NCBI RefSeq assembly: GCF_051020975.1
Contig: NC_135045.1
Coordinates: 5,892,501-5,956,500 of the forward strand
Length of the DNA: 64,000 nucleotides
Reading direction: 5' to 3'
Source: Osmia lignaria lignaria
Taxonomy: Eukaryota; Arthropoda; Insecta; Hymenoptera; Megachilidae
The notes under the pieces: model-generated
The model's input: only the letters and a program-made list of their open reading frames with translations
Told to the model about the DNA's origin: nothing
The model's database searches: none
Shown: positions 38,001 to 50,317 of the stretch, one piece after another
Numbering within the stretch: the first letter of the stretch is position 1
Layout of the letters: each line of letters starts with the position of its first letter
Translations under genes and position numbers: made by a program

Positions 38001-41000
38001 TTCTTGACAGGAAATTTCTATTATAAATTGTCCTATTCCTGTTAAATCTACAAGTAATAACTATTTTTTATACTTAATAATAGATCGTTCTACCAAATAC
38101 TTGAAAGTATAGCTAAGAAAAAGAATGAGATATAAAAATAATCCAGGATGATTTATTATACGTGAGAATCACTTCAACAGTAGATAGGCCTATAATTATA
38201 CGTTATCTTCAAGCTAGAGTTATTTTCATATTTTTATACCTAACTTATCACTGATTAATCCTCGTTTCTTAAGCGAACGTATATCTTCCACATTTTCTTA
38301 TAATCTTTGAAATATTTCCTTATCCAACGGACATCTGACGTCTCGATTAAGGAAACGAACCGCGGCTAAACACCTTGCTTTGATTAAATTACATTCCACA
38401 AGTCCATCCATAAATTTCATCTCCTCCATTCCCTGCTTTAAATGATTATGTTCCTAATCGGTTCTTATCTAATTATATTCTCATTAATATGGAACAAAAT
38501 TATCAAAAACGATTTTTTAATACGATGATGATTCTAACACAGCAAAAAATACAAGAAGGTGTTCTTGATTAGCTTTTACCATCATCTGACAGGACATCTA
38601 TGAAAACCATTGAATGATCTTTGTACACCGTTAAAGTGAACCTTATATGTTATGAAACACAGTACATGTTGCAAATTAGAAATAAGGATACTACTTTAAT
38701 AAGGATTTAAACTGATCCAGCAACACTTTGCTAAATAAGAAAAACGAAAATGTCGCAATGAAGAAATCGTGTTCCACGGGTGAAGAGAATTGCATCGACA
38801 TCAAGCATTGAAACTTCAAAGCGACGAGTCATAAACTGTCCAACGACGGAATAATGGAAAGCCAGAGAAAAGACAACTGGGTAAGCATCGCCTGTCTGAG
38901 TTAGCGGACAAAGATAAATAAATAAAGGAAACGGCATTCGCGCACAAAGGGAAGCAATATCCCTGTCTTTAGTCTTGCACGGTACTCGCTGGTGGATGGG
39001 AAACTAATAGCGGTTGCGGTAAACACGCCGGTTCTGTCATGGAAACATCGTCTGTTTCGCAGACTTTCCTCTTATCCCTTCATTTCTTCTTTTCTTTTCC
39101 ACCCTCTTCATCGATCTTCCGTTTACTGTCATTTCATTCTTACGTTTCCTTCTCTCTTGCCCTAATATCACTCCTCTTTTTCAGATCTGATCGGAAGTGA
39201 TTTATCGACCGGTTTATTTCTTCATAACGAAATTAATACAGGTATCGTTAGTTAATAAATGAAAAACATGACAAATTCATATTCATTAACACAGGAACCT
39301 CTATTCGATATTATCGCAAACCGATAAATTCCTTGGTGTTTGATGTACGTTTTCGTTATTGTGCTCCATTTTATTTCGATCTTCTTTCCGCTCCGTACAC
39401 GTATATACATTTCTCACGTTATAAGTGTGTCAGTTGGATCATTGAACTGCAATTGTAACTAAATAAGAAACATATCATTCGCGAGACAGCTCGTAAATTA
39501 CCACTGGTGAATGATAACTGACGCAAATGCATTTTCATTTACGAATGTATTGCTAATTGTAGCTTAATGTGAGCTTTTTATCAATCTGAATTTTCTTATT
39601 TATCAACATGGGAACCAAAAAAATATTAAATTTGTTAATCAATGTAACTTAAGTTACCTAGGAAATAAATATTTAAACGAATAATGATACTTTTTATTTT
39701 CTAGATAAAATAAATTTTTGATTCCGAAATGATCGATAAAGGGAGGCTTTATTAATGAACTATGCTTTAGAGTAAATACACCGTGAAATTGGTACGTGTA
39801 TAATAAAAAGAAAACGGTTAATAGAACCGTTAGCATTCTTGAATCTTACGCGCTGTTAAATATCAATCAAAGTAAAGTTCGCTTCAAAGCAATGTAAGAG
39901 CAGTCTGGCAGAATACATCTTTTATAGAATTATGCACACTCATTAGCACGTAATAAGCGGTAATGCGCTTCACACTATCTTTACACTGTCCATCGTACAC
40001 TTCGTTCAACAGTTAATGCATTCTCTGCTTTAGCTATCGGCACCGAGGCTACGTTAATGTGTAATTATCAGGGATATTTCGCGGAGAAATATCGCAAGTT
40101 GAGGTGGACATTAACGTAAAGTTAAACCAAACAGTGTCATTTACATTGTTTATTCAGTAATATGCACTAGAAAGTAGAAAATAGAAAGTAAAATATTAAG
40201 CAAAATTGTTGACGTTATCTATCAAATTATGGACACTTTGATAAAGAGCAGCATTGTGTTGATGAACAGTTACATAGAGTAAAAAGAGATATAAGAAAGA
40301 CATTCTGCTAAAATAAATATTGTTAACCAACGATTACACGAAAGTAAGAAAATCGAAACGGTTTTTAAGCAAAACAGAATTTTTTTCATGCATTATAAAT
40401 AATGAAAATGGTGAAAGTTGTGTATATTTGTTTAACTTGGAATAATCAACAGTATCGTGTTAATCATTTTAATAAGTAGAGTGTATAGCAAAGAAAGTTA
40501 GTCATGAATTTTTAATTATAGTAACAGTTGGCATAATTAAAATACAACAAAGTAGATTGATATGTATTTTACAAATTCAATTATTGTTCTACTTTCATAC
40601 TGTAGCAAGGTTGTGGTTTTATTTTCTGAATGCCACAAAGAATCTATACTTAAATGAATACGTAAAGATTTGAGATTGTTAAATTTTGTTGATGTGGAGT
40701 AGTAAATGGTTAGATAAAAAAAAGCAGTTCTAAAGAAGAAGGTCCAAACGAGCGTGGCACGCCGAGGTTTTCAGACATTATCGAGATTGAGGATGCCAAC
40801 GGCAGAGGTCGTCGGGTTGGAGGGCGAGAACTGAGTGATTTAGTGGGGTGGCTACTCGACGAGTGACCGAGATAACCTGCCTGTCCACGGAACAACCCCA
40901 TTTGTCCAACGTCTTCCGCTACAAAACTGCTCACCGCCCTCCAGCCTCATGTCCTTTTGAATAATGATCGCGCTTTGTCAACTAACGCTTCGTTGATAAT

Positions 41001-41749
41001 GCCAGATAAGTTGAATGTACCAAAGAAAATGCTGATTAAACTCTTTTTATTCATCTTGCTAGCGGAGAAAAGTTGTTAGTTTCATTTGAATATACCTCGC
41101 ATAGATTTTAGAATAATTTACTTTTAAATTCAATGAAATTTAATAAAAAAAATTATTTATCGTCCCTATGTTTTGTACTTTATATTTTAGATACGTCATT
41201 TGATCAGATTTGAGTCTCATCAAGAATATTCAGTTTATCAAAGAAAACTCCTATCTTACAGCAAATATTATCGACTTGAAAAGATAAATCTGTGAATGTT
41301 AATATAATTTCAAGTGTTTATTTGAATTTAACATACTCAGGTATCAGAGATTAGTATTTTCTTTGTTAATTTTTTTGAGATTTTAATGGTTTTGATAAAA
41401 AATGACATAAACGTATAGATTCGTTTTTACATTATCAGTGAAGAATTAGATTGATCACAGATGGGAATCTTTCATAGATATTAATCTGAACAATTTTTAA
41501 ACAGAAATTTAAAATTCCAAAAAGAATAAGATTCTTATAATATTGAATCACGGTATACACAATTAAATAGTGACATTTTACTTAAAATTTATACGGTAAA
41601 TAATATTAATACCAGAGTACGTCCTCACTTGTGCTACACCACACATGTCCATTTTCACTACGTCAATCAATGTGTGACAATTTAAGTACTTTAAACTTAA
41701 AACTTAAAACGTTTGCAATTTGATTTTCATTACGTTACTGACACGGAAG

Positions 41750-42960
41750 TTCAAGGCCACCGGTTGTTTATCCGCCATTGAAGCAGCAGTAAGTAATTCA
41801 GGCCAGTTTCTCGAGTGGTTGAGTACCGATTCCAGGGAAAAAGCACGAACGGACCGCATACCGGACCACAACATCCGACCGCCACGAACATTATCATAGA
41901 AAGCGAGGCGAGCGTCGATCAGAGAATAGCAGCGATCGAATAAATATATCGGCGATTTCGAGAGGAAATATATCGCGGCAGAAGGAGTTGGCTCCGATCG
42001 TCGATGTTCCGTGCACGAACAGTGAGGGCAGAAGCGTAGCCAGGACGAGCAGGAAAGCTGAAAAGCAAAGAAGCAAAGGTGGAGCGGTTTGGAAGGACGA
42101 GATGCAGCTAGCGCGGAAAGAAGAAACGAGAGCAACGGAGAGACGGAGAGAGGATCGGAGCAGACGAGCGAGGTGGGCCGTGGATTTATATCCCGGTCAG
42201 CCACTTTGAGCCATCAGCGGCTCGTTTGAAGTTCAGCCGCAGCCGCGCAGACGTTATAAAGACAAACTATGCCTACGGCACCGTCATGCCCCACCACTTC
42301 ATACCATAATTCTTCAGGCCGATCCTTGAAACGGCCACTCGATCTCCACGAGAGACCTACTCCTCTGCCCTCCCTTCGACTTTCGTTTTGCCGGTGCACA
42401 CACGAGCTTTCTTTCAGCGTACGTATACACACACGACACCGGCAACACCACACAGACTCTTGGTCCCGTACGATCGTCTCTTTCTCCCTCGCCTTCACCA
42501 CTTCTCTCCACTCGTTTCCTTTACGGTTAGTGCCCGAGGGTAATAAAGATGGTTCTGCTTATGTACAACCGGCAACTGGAGGCGGAGCCAGGCTGCCCTC
42601 TGTGGGCAGGACTAACGCAAATGACTCTTCCATGCAAGATGGCGTAGGCATACGCCGTGCCACGCCACGCCGCGCCACGCCGCGTCTCTCCGTTACGTTC
42701 TCTGCCCGCGAGGCTGCTTTTATATTTAGCATGCAATGTGTACGGCCTGCGCGGCGAATGCACACACCGCCATGCTCAGCACCCTCTCTCCGCCAATCTA
42801 TTCTCTCTGTTTCGCTTCGCTCTGTGCGCGCGTCACGCGCTTCGATACGCTCCGACGACTTCGCTTCAACTCGACGCTTTTTTCGCTCGATGGCCTTCAC
42901 ACACCGCTCTGTTCTGTTAATGGCTTGTCGTTTGCCAATGTTATGTCAGATTTGCTGATA
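41750..42960. promoter_or_regulatory. CpG-rich island, candidate promoter or Polycomb-type element
   Basis: This is one of the longest GC- and CpG-rich patches in the window. It contains CAAGATGGCG (42635-42644), the YY1/Pho-type core-promoter motif, plus GCCAT motifs, GA-rich tracts and direct repeats of GCCACGCC-type units at 42656-42690. Long open frames on both strands (up to 229 codons) follow from low stop-codon density and show no domain. It could start an unannotated non-coding transcript. Confidence 0.25.
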
Positions 42961-43431
42961 CGTTCATTAACCGAACCAGTTTCGCGGAGATCTAACAGAT
43001 CCTCGTACTCTTAAAACATAGGGGTGGTTGCTCACCTCGGTACATTCATAATGCATTGATTAATAAACATTCCTGGAGAAATTTTATAATGGATGGATCA
43101 AGCAAGAACTTTTATTGAAAAGGCTTTGAATACACTTTCAGCGGGGGTGGTAAAAATACCGGAATGCATTTTTACTAGGTACTTCCCTTATAGTCATTTC
43201 AAAGTACTTCCTGGTAACATTGTTGAAACGATATAACTATATATATGGTTACTTTATTATTGTGTACTTTACTCCCTAGTTGTATTGTATTTTACTTCAC
43301 TGTCCTACCACCGCTACTGGAGATTTTACTGGTTCTAAATTAATTAAACAATTGCAAATTCTTTGTTCAATCGTGATGAAGGGTTTAAGAGAAGGAACGA
43401 TGAAACATATACGAGGAAGCTAGTTTTGAAC

Positions 43432-43454
43432 GATCCCTCTGGTGGCGAGCGCGG
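43432..43454 (+). promoter_or_regulatory. CTCF-like site
   Basis: The core CCCTCTGGTGGC (43435-43446) matches the conserved CTCF core pattern CC[AC][CT]CT[AG]G[CT]GG[CT] at all 12 positions. It is followed by GAGCGCGG. No gene is nearby, so a boundary or looping role is inference. Confidence 0.35.
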
Positions 43455-46314
43455 AAAGCACCGTCACACGTGACACACACGGACCTATCAGCGCATTCAT
43501 CACACTTGGAATAATGGTGTCCAAGTTGAATAGATACAAGTTTTCAGCAAATATTGCAATTATTAATGACAAGAATACATGAATTTTGAGATTTTATTAA
43601 ATACTCTTTTCTTTCATTCGAAACTGTTTGTTGCAAGTTGTAGAATTTATAAGATCCAACGAAAAATGCATGATTAAAGGTTATGAGGAGTTTCGACGTA
43701 AAAATGGCTGTTGCACAACAGAAAGTTTAGAAAATGTAAGGGAATAACTCGGTTTAGTTTCACGTTTACAAGAATGTATCTAAAAGGAAGTACTTAAAAA
43801 AGTACATAATTGTTTAAACGACGTCCAAGAAGTAGCAAATGTTCTCAATAAAACAACATTTGCCGGTTTCCGTAAAGAAACTAAAGAACACTGATATCTA
43901 AAACGAGAAACGCTAACGATTCTGTATACGTGGACAAACCAGACACAACAGTCGTTCTCACTTCGAGGAAGTATTCTGCGTCATGAAGAAGGTAGTTGAC
44001 GTTTTTCTGAACGATCTCTGATATTCGAACGAGGCAGGAATTCGCATTCCAAGTGCGGAACAAGCGTGTCTCGAATCGCTTGATGGGATTTTTCGTTGCC
44101 GGCAAGGATGTCGTCTACCTCGCGAGGTGGAAAGGAAATAGTTGAGCCGGAGACGTTCGAAGAAGTTTCCAACTGCTAATGACGTTAAGGGATAGGTGTC
44201 CCTTCCATCGAAATCCCCGTAAATCTTAGCGAACCGCCTAACCGTTCTCTTGATTCATTGATTCCAGTAAGGAAAAGCAAGTTACTGCATAGGGGAACCG
44301 CGATTGCTTTACAAAGGAAACGACCCCGTCGCTCTATGATTATCTTGCAAGATTTATCGGAGCGGTGTAAATTACGACGACAAGCTTTTTACACGAGCCA
44401 CGATGTTGTCGTTACTGCCATAAAAAGATGTTAATTGATCAGTGTAACGTCAGTAATCTGATGTTTCCAAGTTTTCAACAGATAACTACCTTACGAGACA
44501 TTTGTTCTCTTACACGAAATATATTTTTGTACAAGTTTTTCCTGCGTGATCGACTAGAGTACTGGATTTACATTAAATTATGTACGCATCATTCAAAGAA
44601 TCGAGGTACATATAAGGGAAGTTCTACTGTATTTACCCATCATATCAGCCACGAAATGGAAACTACAACTGCTGCTGCGGACACAGGATCCCGTGTCATT
44701 ACAGGGGTCTTCATGTAGATTTTAACGCCAACATCGTCGACTTGTACACGTATGTCCACGCTGACTACCTATTCTCGTTTTCCGCCAAGCCCGTTGTATC
44801 AACGTTGTATGTACACCGTGGCCTGGACAAGAAAGGACAAGAGAAAGAGAAACAGAACGCAGCGTAGGAAGGCCAAGACAGTTTTATAGAGACGAATTCT
44901 CGTCGTAAAAACGTCACGGCCACCTCCGCAACTCCTGCTTGTCTTCGCGAAAGCATTACGAGAGCCGGAGGATTCACAAGTTAACCTGTGTGTTACCTTT
45001 CCTCCTAGCGTTTTACCGCCAGAGACGAACGAGTTTCTTGTCTTTGCTCGTTCAAGTCCTAACGTAGACCTTGGCTAATTCGATATATATTTCAAAATCG
45101 AGTCTTTTAATCTTTCTGCTATCTTTACATAATCAGGATTGGATGGATGAAGAATTACGCTAAAAAACTAGGTAACACAAAATAAAATTAAACATATGGG
45201 TCAGCTAAAAAGATTAACGTATTATGACATATTGATAAACGAATCATATGAAAGATAGGCCGTGATGCATATCCAGAGATATTACGCTGGGAATTGTACA
45301 CTCAGGTGCAACATAGGCTTCTCTTGGTGAACGGTAGAGGAAGGAGTTTCCCGCCATCTTCATTCGAACTTAGGAGAACTATGGCAGAGAGTCGTGGTCC
45401 AATTCATCATATTCTTTTTTTTGAGTAAAAACACATTTATTAACATAATTAAATAATTTTATAAACACTCAAACTATATTGAATTAAACTTGTGAAAATA
45501 ATCTTCGATGTGCTCAAGAAATTAGCACACCAATTAGCGAACAATTCCCAGAGCACCTACTTTTACGAATAATTGCAAACGCCGACTCGAACCGGCGATA
45601 ATTAATCGTGGAATACCGTGACACTGTTTTGTAACAATTCAAAGGAAATATAAATAAATAAAGGAGAAATTCTTGTTCGATTAGTCGGAGAAAGCGTTCA
45701 GTCTATAAACGATAAGGTATAATCGCAACGGCGCGTCGTATCGCTTGTAAAATGAAAATAACCACGTATGAGCGTATGGCAGCCGCGATATAAATTATCC
45801 AAGCGAGATCCGGACGTATAATGACCAGAAGAGGATCATTTTTCATGCGACTCGTTGATTGGGTATGCACGCGCTACAGCCAGACATTTATCACGCGTGC
45901 ATTAAACATAATTTAGCACGCGATTCCGTGTCCCAGCGATACGGGGTACCGGTAAATTCCTCGCCGGTACAAAAACGTTGGCGAAAAACCGTGCGTTCTA
46001 CTTACATTAGTTTCAATCGTTTCTCGTTATAGAATGCGAGAACAGGCGGGCCAAGAGAAGGAAAGAAGGGAGGGAAGGAGCCGAGCGAGGGATGTGCGAC
46101 AAAAATCGTGGAGGAGCATCACTGTTAAATGTTAACAAGTGAAGAATTCCAAAGGAGACGCGGCTCTTTGATAGGCCACTGCTGATGGCGGAGGGTAGGG
46201 AGACTGAGCCAGGTTTAAGACACATGCCTGCTTGCTAAGTAGCGGCTTCTGCTGGCGCGTCTACGTGTCTGTTCGGCCTTCTCGTCTCTCGCATTGCCGA
46301 AGAGGACGAAGACA

Positions 46315-46340
46315 ACGACGACGACGACGACGACGACGAC
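46315..46340. repeat. (ACG)n microsatellite
   Basis: Almost nine ACG units in a CpG-rich patch. Frames through it read as poly-Thr or poly-Asp and are not supported as coding. Confidence 0.93.
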
Positions 46341-46931
46341 TGATGTCGGTCCGCTTTGCCGTGGCCCACGGCTCTTCGTCTACGTCTCCAGACGATTGAT
46401 GGCCCTCGTGCTACGTGCTCCTCTCTCTTCGACCCCTCCCCACCTCACCCCTGCTCCTCTCTTCAACGCTGCCAGCCGGAACCGCGGTCGTTCCGAACGT
46501 CTTACATTTATGGAATATCTTGAAATCTCCGTTTCACCAGCCTCGACGACCGGCAATCAACCGATTGTTTCCGCTGTTTTGCGATCTGATCCCGCCAGCC
46601 TTTATCTCCGTCAAGACATCTGACTCCTGCTTGGACACCGTACCTCGTACCGTTTCAACGATAATAAGGGATATATGTAAATACTTGGCCGGGCATTGAC
46701 AAATTTAGCGTGCCGCTCGGATACCGTGACACCGGATTTTGCTTTTACGTCGTGAGAATATTTCAGGAAAAACGGTTCACCGTGTCTTTGATTTCTCGAA
46801 TTTTATGTCACTTTCTGCAATGCGGACTTGTTTCATTTCATCGACATTTTCTTACCATGTACCCTCATTCATAAATGCTCGTCTCTTCTATCAACTTTCA
46901 GAAGATTAAAATAAAAATGGATTAGTTGCGT

Positions 46932-47231
46932 CAGCGGTCACCAAACTTTTTGAGAATCGGGCCGGATGAAAATTTTTAAAAACATGGAGGTTGGACGAAA
47001 AATATTCTTATTGAAATCCTATTGGAACATTAATTTACATTGCATAGGACAACGTGAGAGACATTACTGTACCTGCAGTCTTATACCGAATCACAATAGA
47101 ACAATAGAAGAATCGTTATCGTGTATTCACAACTAAATCATAAAATTTATATTTCTTATATAAAATATTTATAAATAAAAGTCGGGGGCCGCATGAAAAT
47201 CTTTGGAGAGCCGAATTCGACCCGGGGGTTA
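46932..47231. mobile_element. Decayed non-autonomous hAT-like element
   Basis: The left edge reads CAGCGGTCACCAAACTTTTT, which resembles hAT-type termini with CAGNGGT and CCAAACT. Two related internal blocks, GGGCCGGATGAAAATTTTTA near 46959 and GGGGCCGCATGAAAATCTTT near 47184, are typical of animal hAT-derived repeats. The right edge (GACCCGGGGGTT) is diverged. The interior is AT-rich with no transposase frame. Element boundaries and target duplication cannot be fixed by eye. Confidence 0.5.
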
Positions 47232-50190
47232 TATAATCTATAAATTCACAGAATAGTGTCTTCGATGACACCGTTGCAGCAGGTCTTTTGAAAGTACTTC
47301 AAAGATCAAACTGTGAGGATTACATATTTAAATTTATTTATGTATCTATTACTGCTACTACTGTTTTGACGGTGTGGAAAACTCTTTTGAATCAAACTGA
47401 AATTGATACCGAGTTCAAAGATATTTATACCTACCTCACAAATAAACTTACACAGTTTATTATAATTTTCCACATAAATCGTGTCGTGCCTAACAGAAAC
47501 TGACTGTTGTTCATCTCTATTTGTATGTAGTGGTGCGGTACCTTTTCATAATAAATAAATCATGTGTAAGCATCTCGTTGCTCGGGGCACATCGGTGGCA
47601 ACGATAAATAATTGTTTTTTTCTACTCCGTCGACAACCTGTCGTCCATGAAAAATTCTTGTGAATCGTTTAACATTTCCTCCCTTTTCGAACGTGGCACG
47701 ACCCGGCTCCACCTTTTCGTCTTCACCTCAACGCCCATTCTCATGCTACGTAATGGGAAGTGGCGGGGTCTCCGCGTTGAATCTGACAAGCTTTTTCTGG
47801 TACAATAAAAGTCAGAAAGAGGCAATCTATTACCTTCCCCCTGCAGTCTATCCCAGAGGAAGAGGACTGACTGAGCCGAAGCTTCAAGTTGGTCGGCACC
47901 CTTTGATCCACTTCGCCTTCCGCCCGGCTACTGGAATTTTCTATTTACTGTTTAAGGCTGCCTATTATTGCCGTCTGTTGTTTCGTTAATTTATACCCGA
48001 TAGACCCACACGCAGATTGATGAGCCTGCGTAACATACAAAATCCTTTGAAGGGATTCCTTTCATTTACAACTTTTCTCTACCTATGTTAGTAGACGATG
48101 ACTGTTTTCTTTATTTTGGTTGCCCAAAGCATGGTCTAAAAGTCAATGGCGATTGAATATAGATTGAACAAGACTTTCAACTTTCGTTCATCAAACCAGA
48201 AGTTAACAAAATTTTTAGTGAATCTTGTTATTCTGTATAGTAAGTGAAAATCTACTCGGATATAGATTTTTATTTTGAGCGATTGTATACACGTGTAGGG
48301 CGGTGGGTTGAGGTAGAGCAATGAAACGGAAAAGAATTCAATCCGTTTGGTAAAAGCGAGGTCGTAGATTTCGCGGCGCCGTTGATGTGACACGCCAGAC
48401 TCCCGCGTTCCAGCAACCCTTCTTCTTCTTCTGGTCGGTGCTGCGGGCTTCGATACCCGTCCGTCACGAGCCGTCATTAAGCTCCGACCAGATTCCTATC
48501 TGAGCAGACAGCTGAGCCCCGATCCGGACCAGCGGGGAGAGCGTCGGCTCCCGCTGACCGCGAGCATTAAAGCTGCCGACGGTAGAGCAGGGTCAAGGCT
48601 TCGACAACCCCTCAACCGTCCGTTAGCAACCTATCGATCAGTGTCGTCCTCTTCTACGCGTCGACCAACTACTCTCGCGGTTAGATTTGCGGAAAGCCAC
48701 GAGGGATCGCTGAATTTCAATGACTGACGGACGTCGAACGTGATTAGTGCTCCCCTCTTTCATCCTCTGTCTTTCCCTCTTTTGCAACACATTTTACCCT
48801 TCTTACCGTTCCTACTTACTATCATAACTAACGATAAACGTCGCGATATTATTCTTGCTTGATCCAATTCAACCGCCGTTACCACGGCAATGTATTTTGA
48901 ATAGCGTTAAAGTTACAATAGATAACAATTTAAAACAACAAATGGAAGCATTAAATTAAGTAATTAATTAATGTTTAATATCTTGAATAATTGTGTATTT
49001 TTAGTATACCAATTTTCGGTCACGAATATACACAATTGAAAGGAGAAAAGAAATGGAAAAAGTGAATGGAGCAATGGGAATGATATCGAGCAGCTGAGAA
49101 ATACTGCTTTTGTTCAAGCTTCGGCTTGCACGCGCGTGAAGATAACGCGACTATTTCATTCTGACGTGTCTATCGCGGTCAATTGATCGATCACGAGGCC
49201 ATTGCAGTCTCTGATCTGTTGACAATACTATCAATTATTTCCCTAGATAAATGGTATCGCTAAAAGCAACGAAAATAGTCAGACCAGACGCGAACAAATT
49301 ATTCAGATAACTTGTTTTTGCCGGTGAAATGTCTTGATAAACGTCACTTTCCTTTATAAATTTACTTCTAGTCTGACGATGTGAAATAAATTACGTTTTC
49401 TTTAATTTTACGTATACGTCGTTTTTGGACCGCGAAAGTATTTCGATGCTCGACAAGTTAAATATAGAAATATTTCTTCTTCTCACGTTTCTTTCTCTTT
49501 TTAGCATGAAAATCGAAACCACCGCGGAATGACGGATCGATCAGTGCTCCTTCATGCCATTTCTAAGTATCAATAAGAAATGAAAACTAATTTTTAAGAG
49601 TGAGGAGGTAGACAGCTGTGTGTCTGTGTGGAAGATGAAAAACTCAGTGTCGTAAGAAAGGAACGTCAGTCAACAAAAGCGTGGCGTAATGATGTGGCAT
49701 GGAACATGGAGGTTTCGAGCTACGATCAGGTAGTTTCAGACAGGCTGCTAATGACGAGGCGTTAATTCAGCCACGCGAGAAGGAAATGTCCGCGGCCTGG
49801 TACGGTCATCTCGTCGCTCGCTGTCAAGCATTATGGAGGCTTATACATCAGAGTGATGAACGATGTCCCGCGGCCGTGGCACGTTAAACGAAAAGGAACA
49901 TGGAAGGGGAGCATCTGCACGCGATACGTGGAACAGGTCAATCCTTTAACGCCGTTCGAATAAAAAGCTCTCGTTTATTACTTGCCGCTTTCGTGTTTTC
50001 ACCTTCCAGTTTAACATTCTCGTGAAAGTACTCCAGCCATAATCTATGGCTCTTTTCAACAGTTGATGTGTGTACAATGATCGTAATGAGGGATATTTTC
50101 AAAATTGCATCCGGTATCCATATTATTTACAAATTTGCAACATATCTTTACTTTCGAGGAAAATTGACACAAAAATTTCAGATTTCTTAC

Positions 50191-50317
50191 CATTAGCAAA
50201 GTCATAAATGTAGTTCGCATCATCTAAGGGTAGTTTCTTTTTTAAATACAATTGTCGCAGCACGAAGTCTTTAAGAGTTGGTATTAAACTTGTACTATAT
50301 TCTATTTTGTACAGCAT
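50191..50317 (-). other. Unrecognised protein-like frame ending at a good splice donor
   Basis: An ATG at 50317 opens MLYKIEYSTSLIPTLKDFVL and continues through RQLYLKKKLPLDD to DFANG, then meets AATG|GTAAGAAATC, a good donor. The composition looks protein-like (amphipathic Leu/Lys/Asp) rather than low-complexity, which is unusual in this desert. I do not recognise the family. No convincing acceptor lies upstream and I could not find a matching next exon. It could be an exon of an unseen gene, a decayed insert or chance. Confidence 0.2.

Larger units (their letters stand above)
36501..46900. other. Gene desert with CpG-rich patches, 36.5-46.9 kb
   Basis: No gene is supported. CpG-rich patches occur at 36.64-37.06, 37.36-37.68, 41.75-42.96 and 46.23-46.64 kb, separated by AT-rich sequence. 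A CTCF-like site lies at 43.43 kb. Open frames cluster in the GC-rich patches on overlapping strands, as expected from low stop-codon density. Confidence 0.65.

Noticed and set aside
41704..42204. 166-codon minus-strand frame, including an internal MADKQPVALNF start
   Set aside because: No domain and no clear donor after the internal ATG, and it overlaps frames on the other strand in the same GC-rich patch.
42269..42958. 229-codon plus-strand frame
   Set aside because: It lies in a CpG-rich island with other long frames on both strands, is rich in Arg, Ser and Thr from repeats, and has no domain or splice signal. Low stop density explains it.
45583..45600. T-arm-like string GTTCGAGTC within a perfect stem (minus strand)
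   Set aside because: The stem gives an 8-base loop rather than the 7-base T-loop, position 52-62 does not pair in tRNA register, and no acceptor, D or anticodon arms are found.
48425..48460. Second T-arm-like string GGGCTTCGATACCCG
   Set aside because: Only a 4-base stem, with the wrong loop size and no other tRNA arms.
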